NCBI GenBank assembly: GCA_002255905.1
Contig: NKIN01000001.1
Location: 496,001-560,000, forward strand
Direction: 5' to 3'
From: Burkholderiales bacterium PBB1
Lineage (GTDB): Bacteria; Pseudomonadota; Gammaproteobacteria; Burkholderiales; Burkholderiaceae_C
DNA length: 64,000 nt
Both the position numbers and the translations under genes were made by a program. Shown piece by piece: positions 26,590-35,203 of the stretch. The first letter of the stretch is position 1, and the number at the start of each line of letters is the position of its first letter. Under the pieces are notes generated by a model that made no database searches, was not told the DNA's origin, and was given only the letters and a program-made list of their open reading frames with translations.

Positions 26590-27895
26590 CCTGCTCGTTG
26601 CGTTCGTTGTTTTTGGCTCGTTGCCTTTCATCCTGAAGCGCCCCTTCTGGGGCATCGTGTTGCTTGCCGGGCTGGGTTACATGAATCCGCACCGCCTGTG
26701 TTATGGCTTCATGCTGAACATGCCTGTGGTCATGATCGTGGCGTTCGTGACGCTGATCGGCATGCTGATGTCGAAAGAGGCCAAGCGCATGGTCTGGAGC
26801 CGCGAAATCATCGTGCTGGTGATGTTTGTCGCCTGGATGGGGATCACCACGACCCAGGCGTTTAATCCCGGCGAGGCATGGATCCAGTACGAAAAGGTCA
26901 TCAAGATCCAGATCCTGACCTTGATGACGTTGCTGCTGCTGACCTCGCGCGAGAAGGTGAACCTGCTGGTGTGGGCAATAGTTGGCTCATTGGCTTTCTA
27001 TGGCGTCAAGGGTGGGCTCTTCACGATAGCGAAGGGTGGAGTGCATCGTGTGCAGGGGCCAATGGGTACGTTCATCGGCGGAAACAACGAATTGGCCTTG
27101 GCCATGGTGATGACCATTCCGTTGATGTATTACCTGTACATGCACGAAAAGCACAGGTGGCTCAAGCCCGCGCTGATGGCTGCCATGGTGTTGACTGCAA
27201 TCTCCGCGTTCGGCACCCAGTCGCGTGGCGCCTTGGTCGCTCTCATTCTCACTGGGACCATGTTCTGGCTGAAGAGCCGCAACAAGTTCAGGACCGCCGC
27301 GCTGGTTTCCATCTCGGGTCTCGCGGGGCTCAGTCTCATGCCTGAAGCGTGGTTTGCGCGCATGCAAACCATCGAAACCTACGATCAAGACCAATCGGCG
27401 CTGGGCCGGATCAATTCATGGTGGACTTCTTGGCATATTGCCAACGACCGCATATTTGGTGGTGGTTTCGAGACATGGATTCCGAGCGTTTTTGCTCGGT
27501 ATGCCCCCGATCCCGAAAACGTTCGTGACGTTCACAGCATCTATTTCGAGGTGTTAGGTGAGCACGGGTGGATCGGCCTGATGCTGTTTGTCACTTTGCT
27601 GGGATTCACCTGGATGAAGTGCAATTCACTGATCCGCCATGGGAAAGCTCATCCGGAGGCGGCGTGGGCCAAAGACTTGGGCGCGATGATTCAGGTCTCA
27701 GTCGTGGCGTACATGTCCGCCGGAGCGTTCCTTGGGTTGGCCTATTTCGACTACATCTACCACCTCGTTGCAATTGTTGTGACCGTGCATTACTCGGTCA
27801 TCGTCGAACCGAACCGCGGGCTCGGCTCAGCACGAGTTGCGCCGGCCGTCCTGGCAAAAACCTCGGGCGTGAGCCCTGTTCGCAAAGTCTCGTGA
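26582..27895 (+). CDS. Exosortase A-associated O-glycosylation ligase / Wzy-like protein
   Basis: A 437-residue inner-membrane protein with about ten spans, matching the O-antigen ligase family member of XrtA loci (begins MRDLLVAFVVFGSLPFILKRPFWGIVLL). FGTQSRGALVALI marks the Wzy_C region. A periplasmic loop includes YDQDQSALGRINSWWTSWHIA, and DVHSIYFEVLGEHGWIGL resembles the H-S-x-Y-x-E-x-L-G-E-x-G segment of ligases. It may polymerise the repeat or transfer glycan to exported proteins; the sequence does not decide. A second, unrelated ligase-type protein is encoded at 51343-53259. Confidence 0.92.
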   Translation: MRDLLVAFVVFGSLPFILKRPFWGIVLLAGLGYMNPHRLCYGFMLNMPVVMIVAFVTLIGMLMSKEAKRMVWSREIIVLVMFVAWMGITTTQAFNPGEAWIQYEKVIKIQILTLMTLLLLTSREKVNLLVWAIVGSLAFYGVKGGLFTIAKGGVHRVQGPMGTFIGGNNELALAMVMTIPLMYYLYMHEKHRWLKPALMAAMVLTAISAFGTQSRGALVALILTGTMFWLKSRNKFRTAALVSISGLAGLSLMPEAWFARMQTIETYDQDQSALGRINSWWTSWHIANDRIFGGGFETWIPSVFARYAPDPENVRDVHSIYFEVLGEHGWIGLMLFVTLLGFTWMKCNSLIRHGKAHPEAAWAKDLGAMIQVSVVAYMSAGAFLGLAYFDYIYHLVAIVVTVHYSVIVEPNRGLGSARVAPAVLAKTSGVSPVRKVS

Positions 27896-27902
27896 GCGGG
27901 CG

Positions 27903-29129
27903 ATGGCGGTCGCTTTTCTCGCGGCGCTGTTTTGGTCGATGACCTCGGCAGCGATCCTGTCGTACTACCGGCGCGACCTGCAACGATTCTGGAGCGAGCC
28001 CGTCTTTCGCTGTCCGGTCCTCGTTCTGGAGAGTGATGATTGGGGAGCCGGGCCAACGCGGCAGGCGCATGCTCTGAATCGATTGGCGGAAATCCTTGGG
28101 CAACATCGTGACGCCGCGGGTCGCCAGCCCATCTTCAATCTTGCGATAGTCCTTGCGGTGCCAGACTGTGTGGGCTGGGCCGCCACGGGAACATACAGCC
28201 GCTTGCGCCTCGATCATCCGCAGTTTGCTTCAATCGTTGCTGCGCTTGAAGTCGGCCGTGCTCGGGGGGTTTTTGCGTATCAGTTGCACGGGCTGGAGCA
28301 CTTCTGGCCCTTGGCAATCGCGCAGAGCCAGGATCCGGTGGTCCGATCATGGTGTCAAGGCTCCGATGTTCCGTTGACGGAACTTTTGCCTTCGCACCTG
28401 CAAAGCCGATGGGTCGACGCGACCACTCTTCCTTCGCGCGCTCACTCAGACAGTGACATCGCAAGCGCAGTCGCGGAGGAGGTCAGCGCATACAAGATCC
28501 TGTTTCCGGGGTCCGCTCCCGTGGTGGTGCCACCCACGTTCGTCTGGTCGACGCAGGTAGAGGCTGCTTGGTCGGCGAACGGGATTACCACCATCGTCAC
28601 GCCGGGTGTTCGTTACACGTGCAGGCTTGCTGATGGAGGCGCCGGTGGTATTGAAGGGCCCATCTTCAACGGTCAGCGGTCCGGTCAGGTCATCTACGTT
28701 GTACGTACTGACTACTTCGAGCCTCGAAAGGGTCGCGGTGCTCAACATGCGCTTAGCGCGCTGGACCGCGACGTAGCTCTGGGGCGTCCATGCATACTCG
28801 AAAACCATCGGGACAACTTCTGCGGCGACGACGCACTGCGAGAACACAGTGAGGCGGAACTCGACGGATTGCTCCGCCGAGCCTTGGCGAACTACCCGAC
28901 CCTGCGTTTCTTGACGACCTGGGAGCTCAGCCAGATTCTGCGCGTGCGCGATTCCCAGTGGCTGGTGCGTGATTGGCGCAGTTGCCTGCCTGTCTTCTGG
29001 CAGCGTGTCCGCAACTCCGGACGCCTCTGGAAACTCCTGCGCTTGTCCGGACTGTCGTTCGTCGGCTTGTTGATCGTGAAGGCATTTGGACGCCCAGCAT
29101 CGGCAACTTCCACTGCGATTGCGGCCTGA
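27903..29129 (+). CDS. Divergent polysaccharide deacetylase-fold protein with an ESDDWG motif
   Basis: A 408-residue protein with an N-terminal hydrophobic anchor (about residues 3-20), so it is probably tethered to the inner membrane. Residues VLVLESDDWG hold an Asp pair (D45, D46), and YQLHGLEH has an H-x3-H pair (H129, H133). Together these resemble the D-H-H metal site of NodB carbohydrate esterases, although the canonical TFDDG is absent. A later ENHRDNF stretch could supply another active-site residue. It starts eight bases after the ligase stop and precedes the GNAT gene by six bases. The deacetylase role is inferred; it could also be a hydrolase of the same barrel fold. Confidence 0.6.
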   Translation: MAVAFLAALFWSMTSAAILSYYRRDLQRFWSEPVFRCPVLVLESDDWGAGPTRQAHALNRLAEILGQHRDAAGRQPIFNLAIVLAVPDCVGWAATGTYSRLRLDHPQFASIVAALEVGRARGVFAYQLHGLEHFWPLAIAQSQDPVVRSWCQGSDVPLTELLPSHLQSRWVDATTLPSRAHSDSDIASAVAEEVSAYKILFPGSAPVVVPPTFVWSTQVEAAWSANGITTIVTPGVRYTCRLADGGAGGIEGPIFNGQRSGQVIYVVRTDYFEPRKGRGAQHALSALDRDVALGRPCILENHRDNFCGDDALREHSEAELDGLLRRALANYPTLRFLTTWELSQILRVRDSQWLVRDWRSCLPVFWQRVRNSGRLWKLLRLSGLSFVGLLIVKAFGRPASATSTAIAA

Positions 29130-29135
29130 CACCTG

Positions 29136-30245
29136 ATGACAACGCTCCATAGCGAAGGCAAGGCGGCTCGGGAGGGGCTGGTTACCTGTCGCCTCAGCGA
29201 GCGCGATATTCCCGCCTGCGTGGCGATGGCGCAGGAGAGCTTCTCCGACTTTCAGGGCAACCCTGAAACCGTGACGCAGTGGTTCGAGGCTCGGATCATT
29301 CGCAACCCTTGGCAGCCTCTCCTGGACGGCATTGGCGTTGGCATCAGGAAGGCCGGCGAACTTGTGGCCTTCCGAGCCATGTTCGCTCAACCCTGGTGGA
29401 TCAATGGTCAAGAGACCGTCGTGGCCTTTGCGGCTCACACCGCCGTAGATCAAGCCTATCGTGGACAAGGGCTCGGGTTCGCGCTTGTCGAAGCAAGCTC
29501 TTCCTTCGCGGGCTTGACCGGTAGCACTTCGGCGGGCACAGCCACACAGAAGATCTACGCCAAGCAGGGCTTCGTTCCCGTCGGTGGCGACGGCAACGGC
29601 TTCCACCAATGCCGCGTGGGCTATGCAGGCTCACTCCATCGGCGGGTAGGCGGCACTGCTGCGCGCGTGCTCGGCCGTCTGCTGGATCTCACTCTGGATG
29701 CACGATGGGCTCGAATTCGAACCTCCGCCCGGGGTGAGTTCCGGCCGATTGAGCGTTGCGACCACGAGGTCGATCGCCTGTGGGCGAACGTCCAGGCGGA
29801 GGAATCCTCCTGCCTGTTGCGTAGCGCGCGGTACCTCAACTGGCGTGTATTCGACGAGCCCACGTGTGACCTCCGCCTGGGGTCATTTCGTGATCGAACG
29901 GGCAAGTTGCGTGCATTGGCAGCGTGGGCCACCCTGGATTTCCCAGAAGGGGTGCGGTGTGCCGTGCTGCGCGATGTCCTGGTTTGCAGAAGCGACGAAG
30001 AAGCGGTGCGCGGACTTTTCGCCGAGCTCCTTCTGTATTGGCGGCGCGATGGATTTACCTGGGCACGCTTCGAGGTTTCATCGACAGCACTCGAGGGCCT
30101 CTACCGCGAAATGGGCCTTGATGCGGTGCATTCGCACGGTAATCGCTACTGGATCCACGCCCATCCATCCTTGGACTCGGAGATTGCTGACGATTGGTTT
30201 CGCAGTGGACTTGATGGCGACTACTTCGACTGTGGATCGCGATGA
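29136..30245 (+). CDS. GNAT-fold N-acyltransferase
   Basis: A 369-residue protein. The first part (about residues 15-165) has a GNAT domain: an acetyl-CoA-binding YRGQGLGFALVEAS stretch follows TVVAFAAHTAV, and a TQKIYAKQGFVPVG strand-helix segment closes the fold. The second half has its own strand-rich pattern (RSARYLNWRVFDEP, FTWARFEVSSTALEGLYREMG) that resembles another GNAT repeat. It is the last gene of the long plus-strand operon and faces a minus-strand gene that ends 31 bases away. It may acylate a sugar amine; the acyl donor and acceptor are unknown. Confidence 0.75.
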   Translation: MTTLHSEGKAAREGLVTCRLSERDIPACVAMAQESFSDFQGNPETVTQWFEARIIRNPWQPLLDGIGVGIRKAGELVAFRAMFAQPWWINGQETVVAFAAHTAVDQAYRGQGLGFALVEASSSFAGLTGSTSAGTATQKIYAKQGFVPVGGDGNGFHQCRVGYAGSLHRRVGGTAARVLGRLLDLTLDARWARIRTSARGEFRPIERCDHEVDRLWANVQAEESSCLLRSARYLNWRVFDEPTCDLRLGSFRDRTGKLRALAAWATLDFPEGVRCAVLRDVLVCRSDEEAVRGLFAELLLYWRRDGFTWARFEVSSTALEGLYREMGLDAVHSHGNRYWIHAHPSLDSEIADDWFRSGLDGDYFDCGSR

Positions 30246-30276
30246 GTCGCCCATTTGACCTGCTCCCATCCAGATC

Positions 30277-31221
30277 TCAGGGGCCCGGTTCGCGGGCATT
30301 CTTCAACTCGCGATATCCACGAATCTGACCGAGTGTCGTGTTGAGACGAAGGCCCAGCATGAGCCGGTGCATCGGCCTCGGCTCGAACAGCCAAGCCAGG
30401 CCGCGCTCGATCGCCTGACGCCACAGATAGTTCGGTACGCCGGCGCTGCGCGCAACGCCATCGGCGCGCAACGTGGCTGTCAGAACCTGGCACCTCGCAG
30501 CCTGGAAGGCCCAGCGCATGACATAGGGTTTCGTCATGCGCTCGGGTATGTTGCAGTGGTGCAGCAGCGCCTGCGGGACGTACCAGAATCCACCGCCCCT
30601 TTGGGTATAGCGGCCCATGAAGTCGGTGTCCTCGGCATAGGGAATGGATGTACCGGGTCCCACATCCTCTCGGAACGCCCCGTTGCGTCGTGCAGCGGCT
30701 GCTCTCAAAGCTGTATTCACGCCCCCTGGAATGACCTCCCGGGGCAGCCGATGTTCATCGAGCCCGAAGTCCCGCGTGTTGGTGATCCCGCGGGGCATGG
30801 CAAAGGGCCCCTCGGTGTGCAGCCAGCCGGGCAGGTCGCCCAGCCATTTGGGGAGCACGCGGCCTGCGAACCCGTCGATGTTCGGGTGCCGACCCGCCGC
30901 GCTGATGTAGGCGCCCAGCCACCCCCGATCAGGAAGTACATCGTCGTCCGTGAAGACCCACAAGTCACCTCGCGCACGCGCCATTGCCAGGTTCAGCGCC
31001 CTGGATTTGCCGGGTGTTGGCTCGTGCAGCGCCAGCAAAGGCAAACGTCCGCGGTCGAGTTCCTGAGCCAGGACATGAGCCGTGTCGTCGGTGCTTCCGT
31101 TGTCTACGACAAGCAACTCCCAGCTTGTGCCGGCATGCAGCACCTGCGCTGCAAGTGCGTCGAGAAGTGCGCTCACGAATCGAGAGCGGTTGCGGGTGGC
31201 GACGATGACCGAAGCGTCCAT
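30277..31221 (-). CDS. GT2 family glycosyltransferase
   Basis: A 314-residue inverting glycosyltransferase beginning at the ATG at 31221 (MDASVIVATRNRS). The open frame extends to 31281 but overlaps the FkbM gene there. Seen are VVDNGSTDDTAHVL, GKSRALNLAMARARGDLWVFTDDDVLP, where TDDD is the metal/nucleotide-binding D-x-D region, and a C-terminal helical part that ends NAREPGP. No membrane span is obvious, so it is probably peripheral to the inner membrane. It is the last gene of the minus-strand block, convergent with the GNAT gene. Confidence 0.9.
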   Translation of the reverse strand: MDASVIVATRNRSRFVSALLDALAAQVLHAGTSWELLVVDNGSTDDTAHVLAQELDRGRLPLLALHEPTPGKSRALNLAMARARGDLWVFTDDDVLPDRGWLGAYISAAGRHPNIDGFAGRVLPKWLGDLPGWLHTEGPFAMPRGITNTRDFGLDEHRLPREVIPGGVNTALRAAAARRNGAFREDVGPGTSIPYAEDTDFMGRYTQRGGGFWYVPQALLHHCNIPERMTKPYVMRWAFQAARCQVLTATLRADGVARSAGVPNYLWRQAIERGLAWLFEPRPMHRLMLGLRLNTTLGQIRGYRELKNAREPGP

Positions 31222-31237
31222 TTTCTGTTGGTGAGGT

Positions 31238-32236
31238 CTACTGTGGCTGAACGAGCCGCCGGGCTTGATGCCGGTTGACAAACACTGCGTCGTACTCGAG
31301 GACTTGAAGCAGCCCGTGGTCGATGCTGAGCGGCGAGAGGTAAAGCAAGTCGAACCCGCGGTCGTTCAGGTAGCGCACGGTCTCGGGCAGGTCGGCCGCA
31401 CCCTCGTAGAGCGGTGCTGCTGCAACTTCCGTCTGGATCAGGGTGACCGAAGACATCGCGGCGCCCAGGCCCTTCATGACCTCAATGTCCCAGCCTTGGG
31501 TGTCCATCTTCAATAGGATTCGGTCGCCGACACCAGCTTCGGTTGGCAGCCCCAGCTCCTGCCAGAGCCCTCCAAGCGTCCGTACCGACACTCGATGGCG
31601 CTGCGCCATCTGCACCCGGTCGCCGAAGATGCGTGTCGCTTCCGAGTTCGTCTCGCGAAACGAACTGAAATCAGACCCGACCGATTCGTTCAGTTCCAGC
31701 TCACCGTCCTCTGAGCCGAGGGCGCATTGGTGTGCCTCCCAGTGCGAGTCCTCGCTCGCCTTGGAAGCCAGCTCCTGATGCGCGCCCGGAAGCGGTTCGA
31801 ACGACACGATTCGGCCTCGGAAGCCGATCTCGCTTCGCAGAAGCTCTCCGTACTGGCCTAAGTTGGCGCCTGCATCGAGCACGACTCCGATACCGTAAGC
31901 CGCCAGTGCTTCACGCAGGTACTCCTTCCAGGCGTAGCTGTGCAGCCCGGCGTAACGTGCTCTAGCGGTAGAGGTTTCGCATCGGAAGATCCAGTAACCA
32001 CCGCCAAGGTCACGCGGCTCGCATTGCGGAGCGCGCACCAGCAAGCCCCACGGCAGCCAGGTCAATCGATGTTCGGCTGAAACCAGCGCCATCGAGCCGC
32101 TCCAGCGTGCCAACTTGCGCCGTATCAGCCGCTCGGCCAGCGTCCTGCACATTTGTATGAGCAGCCCCGCTGGCGCGCGAGCCTTCCCACTGGGATCCCC
32201 GCGTGAGACCTCCTTCGAGTTCAAGTTGCTTGACAT
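31238..32236 (-). CDS. FkbM family methyltransferase
   Basis: A 332-residue SAM-dependent methyltransferase. The SAM motif GVVLDAGANLGQYGELLR and the second strand GRIVSFEPLPG are typical of FkbM enzymes, as are LLKMDTQGWDIEVMKGLG and VTLIQTEVAAAPLY further on. FkbM enzymes O-methylate sugars or polyketides. The start may be the ATG at 32236 or a GTG at 32248; neither has a strong ribosome binding site. An N-terminal stretch of about 80 residues precedes the fold, longer than the minimal family. It sits between two GT2 genes in the minus-strand block. Confidence 0.88.
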   Translation of the reverse strand: MSSNLNSKEVSRGDPSGKARAPAGLLIQMCRTLAERLIRRKLARWSGSMALVSAEHRLTWLPWGLLVRAPQCEPRDLGGGYWIFRCETSTARARYAGLHSYAWKEYLREALAAYGIGVVLDAGANLGQYGELLRSEIGFRGRIVSFEPLPGAHQELASKASEDSHWEAHQCALGSEDGELELNESVGSDFSSFRETNSEATRIFGDRVQMAQRHRVSVRTLGGLWQELGLPTEAGVGDRILLKMDTQGWDIEVMKGLGAAMSSVTLIQTEVAAAPLYEGAADLPETVRYLNDRGFDLLYLSPLSIDHGLLQVLEYDAVFVNRHQARRLVQPQ

Positions 32237-32263
32237 GACGGGCGGCACTGATGGGGGCTGACC

Positions 32264-33226
32264 CTAGCGGGCGAGGCTTTGGCGCAAGCTTCGCACAGTA
32301 CGCCGCACGATGTCCGGCGTGTGGCTCCACGCCAGCTTTGCTGCGGTGTTCATGTCGAACGGGTCCTGGCGCATTGCAAGCAAGTAGTAGCGAGATGCTG
32401 CGGCGTAGTCGTGCTCCAGCCAGAACGGGACATCGCCGGCCGATACATACAGTTCGTGGAGCTTCCTGCGCACACTGTCGCGTGGAATGCGACGGACGGC
32501 GTCTGGGTACCCCGTGACGAAAGTTCTGTAAGCCTCGGCGCGAGCCACGCGCATGCGCTCGGCGTTCTTCGTCTTCTGATTTGAGTGGAGCCTGTATGAC
32601 GCCAGCACTGCGGGCGTCTCGAAGATGTCGAAATCCGCGGCACCAAGACGCAACCAGAAGTTGATGTCTTCCCAGTAGCCTTCCTGGAAGCCGCCGACCT
32701 TTTCGAGAACCTGCCGCTCCGCTATGAACGTGCTTGGGATGAGATTCCGGGACGATTCCCACAAGGATGCCAAAGTGTGGCGTTGCAGCGGATGCGAGGT
32801 GTCGTAGGCGAAGCGCGCGCTGCTCGCGAAAGTGATGGCATCGTTCTCGTCGATCAGGTCGAAGTCGCTGCAGACGCAGTGAATCCCGGGACTCGAGGTC
32901 AGTACCTTGAGTTGCGTGCTCAGAAAATTCGGGTACCAGCGATCATCGGCATCGAGAAATGCGATGTAGTCACCGCGTGCGGCATTGATGCCGCGGTTGC
33001 GCGTGCCGGCGCTGCCAAGATTCTTCGGGTTTCGCAACAGCTGCAGACGAGGATCGGGCTCCAGGGCATTGCACGCATCCCAGGTGTCGTCCTTCGATGC
33101 ATCTTCAATCACGATGACCTCCCAGTCTTGGAAGTCCTGTTGCTGAACTGACGTCAGCGTCCGACCAATCAGCGGAGCGCAGTTGTAAGCCGGAACGATG
33201 ACGCTGACCCTGGGCTTGGATGGCAT
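32264..33226 (-). CDS. GT2 family glycosyltransferase
   Basis: A 320-residue GT-A enzyme. It begins RVSVIVPAYNCAPLIGRTL, then VIVIEDASKDDTW, NLGSAGTRNRGINAARGDYIAFLDADDRW, where DADD is the metal-binding motif, and a SASSAR to PSTFIAER region. A C-terminal helical stretch of about 90 residues ends RRTVRSLRQSLAR and includes YYLLAMRQDPFDMNTAAKLAW, which is common in lipid-carrier-linked GT2 proteins. It lies 28 bases upstream of the FkbM gene and 14 bases downstream of the DUF6492-like gene. Confidence 0.9.
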   Translation of the reverse strand: MPSKPRVSVIVPAYNCAPLIGRTLTSVQQQDFQDWEVIVIEDASKDDTWDACNALEPDPRLQLLRNPKNLGSAGTRNRGINAARGDYIAFLDADDRWYPNFLSTQLKVLTSSPGIHCVCSDFDLIDENDAITFASSARFAYDTSHPLQRHTLASLWESSRNLIPSTFIAERQVLEKVGGFQEGYWEDINFWLRLGAADFDIFETPAVLASYRLHSNQKTKNAERMRVARAEAYRTFVTGYPDAVRRIPRDSVRRKLHELYVSAGDVPFWLEHDYAAASRYYLLAMRQDPFDMNTAAKLAWSHTPDIVRRTVRSLRQSLAR

Positions 33227-33239
33227 GGCACAAGTTCCT

Positions 33240-34220
33240 TCAAGATGTTTTAGTGGCTGTTGCGTATCCTGAAGGGGGCGCGTTACGAGGTTCGTCGGTG
33301 TCTGTTGGCGGCGTCAGCAAGGCGGCTTCTATCGTGTCCGCATAACTCTGCGGACCCATGCCGATATTCGACTGCACCACGAGGGTCAGCGGAGCCTTGC
33401 CTGCGGGATAACTGTCGAGGATCTGCCGAGGCGAGCGCATGAAGCGATCGAAGCCTTCTCGATCCCACACACCCACATGCAGCGGTGTCTTGCGTTGCTC
33501 CAGGCTGGGCGGTCTCAGCACCTCGTCGAGATAGACACCGTACAGCAGGTACTCGGAAAAGAAGCCGCTGTCGTAAAGCACCTGCTGCCAGGGCTTGCCA
33601 TGCCGGCGTTCCAACTCATCGCGAAGTTGCCGCACCCAGTTCATGTACCAAATCGCCGGGTATGCCATGAAGTGATGATCTTCGCCATTTGGCGCGAGCT
33701 TGAGCAACTCGCGCGACTTGCGCATGTAGTTTTGATGCTTGGCTGATTCCTTCTGTGGTTCAAGTCGCATCAGCACGCGCGTTCCGGAAGCGGGTAACAG
33801 GTCGGAGACATCGAACTCCCGGATGAAGAGAAGGTCCGAGTCGACAATGCATACCGGCCCTTCGGCGAAGAGTTCGGGTGCGGAGAGCTTGACGATCTGC
33901 TGCACGATCCATCCCGGCCGTCCGCCGAATCGCGTTTGTGTCAGCCGCCAGGCTCGGCGTCCCAGCTTTTTCTGCAGGAACCTGCTCCACGCCGGCGCGT
34001 AGAACATCGGCGCGACGAGGTCCTGTTGAGCAACCACCCGTACGCCTGTGTCTTGCCGCAGGGCATCGCGAAACAGGGACACGTCCTGCCGAGGCACCGC
34101 AACGACGTGTTCTACACGGCAGCGAGCGAATCGTTCCACAGTGCGTCGAAGCAGGATGAACCTGTCCAGGTCGCCCCCGTACGAAGGGGTGAAAAACTGA
34201 AGATGGGCCGGCTGTTGCAT
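33240..34220 (-). CDS. DUF6492-like protein, probable glycosyltransferase
   Basis: A 326-residue protein beginning at the ATG at 34220, which has AGGAG five bases upstream; the frame is open to 34625 but that part overlaps the next gene. It starts LQFFTPSYGGDLDRFILLRRTVERF and contains VCIVDSDLLFIREFD, a D-x-D on a strand, which suggests a GT-A-type sugar-nucleotide site. EDHHFMAYPAIWYM, YDSGFFSEYLLYGVY and VVQSNIGM match the DUF6492 family, which is found in polysaccharide loci and is regarded as glycosyltransferase-like. Enzymatic activity is inferred only from the D-x-D pattern and context. Confidence 0.75.
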   Translation of the reverse strand: MQQPAHLQFFTPSYGGDLDRFILLRRTVERFARCRVEHVVAVPRQDVSLFRDALRQDTGVRVVAQQDLVAPMFYAPAWSRFLQKKLGRRAWRLTQTRFGGRPGWIVQQIVKLSAPELFAEGPVCIVDSDLLFIREFDVSDLLPASGTRVLMRLEPQKESAKHQNYMRKSRELLKLAPNGEDHHFMAYPAIWYMNWVRQLRDELERRHGKPWQQVLYDSGFFSEYLLYGVYLDEVLRPPSLEQRKTPLHVGVWDREGFDRFMRSPRQILDSYPAGKAPLTLVVQSNIGMGPQSYADTIEAALLTPPTDTDEPRNAPPSGYATATKTS

Positions 34221-34228
34221 CGGAACTC

Positions 34229-35203
34229 CTATGGCAGATGTCTCGTCTGAAGCCCTGACGCACGCGCCGCGCGCAGCTTCGAGATCACTGCTGCAGGCAG
34301 CAACGATAGGAGGGTGTACTTCAGTGCCCGTGACGTTACCGCCTCGCGCAGACTGCGACGCAGCGCCTGCCGCGCCTCGGGCAGGCGCCCATTCGAGAAG
34401 TACCAATAGCCCAGATCGCACCAGCTGTCGGCAACCATGCGATCGGGGTCCAGTCCCCACTGCGGCATCAGCTCGCTGGCCCATCCCCGAATGACTGCAG
34501 TCAGCTCGACGTAGCCCAGCAGCATCGGCTCGATGGCTGCGGTTGTGTTCCCGCCATGGGTCACTCGGATCGCCTCGACTGAACGGACGCTGGCAATCGG
34601 GTGTGCGGCGGCTACCCGGAGCCACAACTCGAGGTCTTCTCCGTAGCGAAGGCGGGTGTCGAACCCTCCGAGAGAAACCAGCAGATCGCGCCGCGCCAGC
34701 ACGGTGCTGGTGCTGATGAAGTTGGTTTTCAAGAGGCGACGGGGTGCATCAGGTATCACCCCATCGGCGGTGATCGGCAACAGTCGGTCGATCCCGTGGT
34801 GTGCGAAGTTCGACGCGTGCAGCAGTCGCCCATCGCCCAGTTCCATCGCCTCGTCCGTGACGACGATCGCGACGTCGGGTCGCGCCGCCAGCAACGCCAG
34901 TTGTCGCTCGATCTTGGTCGGCAGCCAGCGATCGTCGGTGTCGAGAAACGCGACCAGATCGCCCTGGGCCTCGCGCATGCCGCGATTGCGCGCAGCGGAT
35001 GGTCCCGCATTCGGTTGGTGTACATACCGAACCCCCGCTCCGAGAGCCGCGACTGCAGATGGGGTGTCGTCGGTCGACCCGTCGTCGACGATCACGATTT
35101 CATCGCAAGGGTGCGATTGATTGCGAACGCTGGCTACCGCCTTTTCCAGGAAGCCTGCGCGGTTGTATGTCGGTATGACGACCGAGATGCGAGGAGCATT
35201 CAT
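34229..35203 (-). CDS. GT2 family glycosyltransferase
   Basis: A 324-residue GT-A glycosyltransferase: ISVVIPTYNRAGFLEKAVASV, VIVDDGSTDDTPSAV, AGPSAARNRGMREAQGDLVAFLDTDDRW with the D-T-D-D metal site, and YGEDLELWLRVAAAHPI, the E-D-x-x-L/W acceptor-side motif. The start ATG overlaps the stop of the upstream two-domain glycosyltransferase (ATGA), so the pair is likely coupled. The C-terminal part ends in a basic amphipathic stretch that could touch the membrane. Confidence 0.92.
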   Translation of the reverse strand: MNAPRISVVIPTYNRAGFLEKAVASVRNQSHPCDEIVIVDDGSTDDTPSAVAALGAGVRYVHQPNAGPSAARNRGMREAQGDLVAFLDTDDRWLPTKIERQLALLAARPDVAIVVTDEAMELGDGRLLHASNFAHHGIDRLLPITADGVIPDAPRRLLKTNFISTSTVLARRDLLVSLGGFDTRLRYGEDLELWLRVAAAHPIASVRSVEAIRVTHGGNTTAAIEPMLLGYVELTAVIRGWASELMPQWGLDPDRMVADSWCDLGYWYFSNGRLPEARQALRRSLREAVTSRALKYTLLSLLPAAVISKLRAARASGLQTRHLP

